Below are positions 63,969-64,000 of a stretch of 64,000 nt of DNA, piece by piece; within the stretch, counting starts at the first letter, position 1; the number at the start of each line of letters is the position of its first letter. Where the stretch lies: NCBI RefSeq assembly GCF_019266065.1, contig NZ_LPNR01000099.1, positions 38,369-102,368 of the forward strand, given 5' to 3'. Made by a program: the position numbers and the translations under genes. A model generated the notes under the pieces. It worked only from the letters and a program-made list of their open reading frames with translations. It was not told the DNA's origin and did no database searches. Source of the stretch: Nocardia sp. MH4 (GTDB lineage: Bacteria; Actinomycetota; Actinomycetes; Mycobacteriales; Mycobacteriaceae).

Positions 63969-64000
63969 TCAGGCGTCGACGGTCACCGGGCTGTCGGCCG
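63861..64000 (-). repeat. Imperfect direct repeat of a gene 3' end
   Basis: GTCAGGCGCCGA-GGTCAGCGGG (from 63861) and GTCAGGCGTCGACGGTCACC (from 63968) are 107 bp apart and continue with GGGCTGTCGG(G/C)CG. The second copy holds the stop codon of the minus-strand gene entering the window; the first lies downstream of it in the same frame. Confidence 0.55.
63969..64000 (-). CDS. C-terminal fragment of a minus-strand gene
   Basis: Last codons of a gene that continues beyond the window: the peptide ends ADSPVTVDA followed by TGA (63969-63971). Too short to identify. In M. tuberculosis the neighbour here is a DEAD-box helicase (Rv3211), which is only a guess for this genome. Confidence 0.4.
   Translation of the reverse strand, partial: ADSPVTVDA

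Overview
This is high-GC actinobacterial DNA with strongly Nocardia-like content. The backbone follows the Mycobacterium tuberculosis Rv3252c-Rv3212 neighbourhood as I recall it: alkB-rubA-rubB-tetR, ahcY, tmk, mtrA-mtrB-lpqB, comF-like, hpf, secA1, and later rsgA-aroA-HMCES-sigH-rshA-TB7.3-pdtaS-whiB1. A pair of OleA-like thiolases beside a beta-lactone synthetase-like ligase and an OleD-like reductase resembles the nocardiolactone (nlt) locus of Nocardia. No rRNA, tRNA, CRISPR array or insertion sequence was recognised.

Layout. 1-2.9 kb: the 3' part of an alkane hydroxylase operon with two rubredoxins and a TetR regulator, then a second alkB. 2.9-12.2 kb: core genes (ahcY, tmk, MtrAB-LpqB, ComF-like, HPF) and three small secreted proteins. 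12.2-19.1 kb: a minus-strand lipid block (bluB, two membrane fatty-acid desaturases, their ferredoxin reductase, a DUF6912-like protein and a WS/DGAT) lying between hpf and secA1. Three of its promoter regions share a TACG-N4-CGTA palindrome. 19.3-22.2 kb: secA1.

22.2-51 kb is accessory. It holds a lipoprotein, a pentapeptide-repeat protein and a BrnT/BrnA-like toxin-antitoxin pair. A PucR-associated nitrogen-type cluster follows (deacetylase, old yellow enzyme, DUF1989, amidase). Next is the nlt-like cluster with a glycosyltransferase, a membrane protein, a PapA-like acyltransferase and a divergent P450. After that come a DprE1-like oxidase with Ser at the benzothiazinone-target Cys position, a Nik/Dpp-type ABC importer with an ArsR regulator, a MarR/membrane-protein pair and a LuxC/LuxE fatty-acid reductase pair.

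51-64 kb returns to core genes: rsgA (apparently with a CTG start), aroA, HMCES, YbaK, sigH-rshA with a SigH-type autoregulatory promoter, 24-residue ribosomal protein bL37, TB7.3, pdtaS, whiB1, a diacylglycerol-kinase-like gene, nfi, a GNAT, a phosphoglycerate-mutase-family phosphatase and an Rv3212-like propeller protein. Many neighbours overlap by 4 bp (ATGA/GTGA), so most operons look translationally coupled. Gene assignments rest on motif recognition and remembered family sequences; no database search was run.
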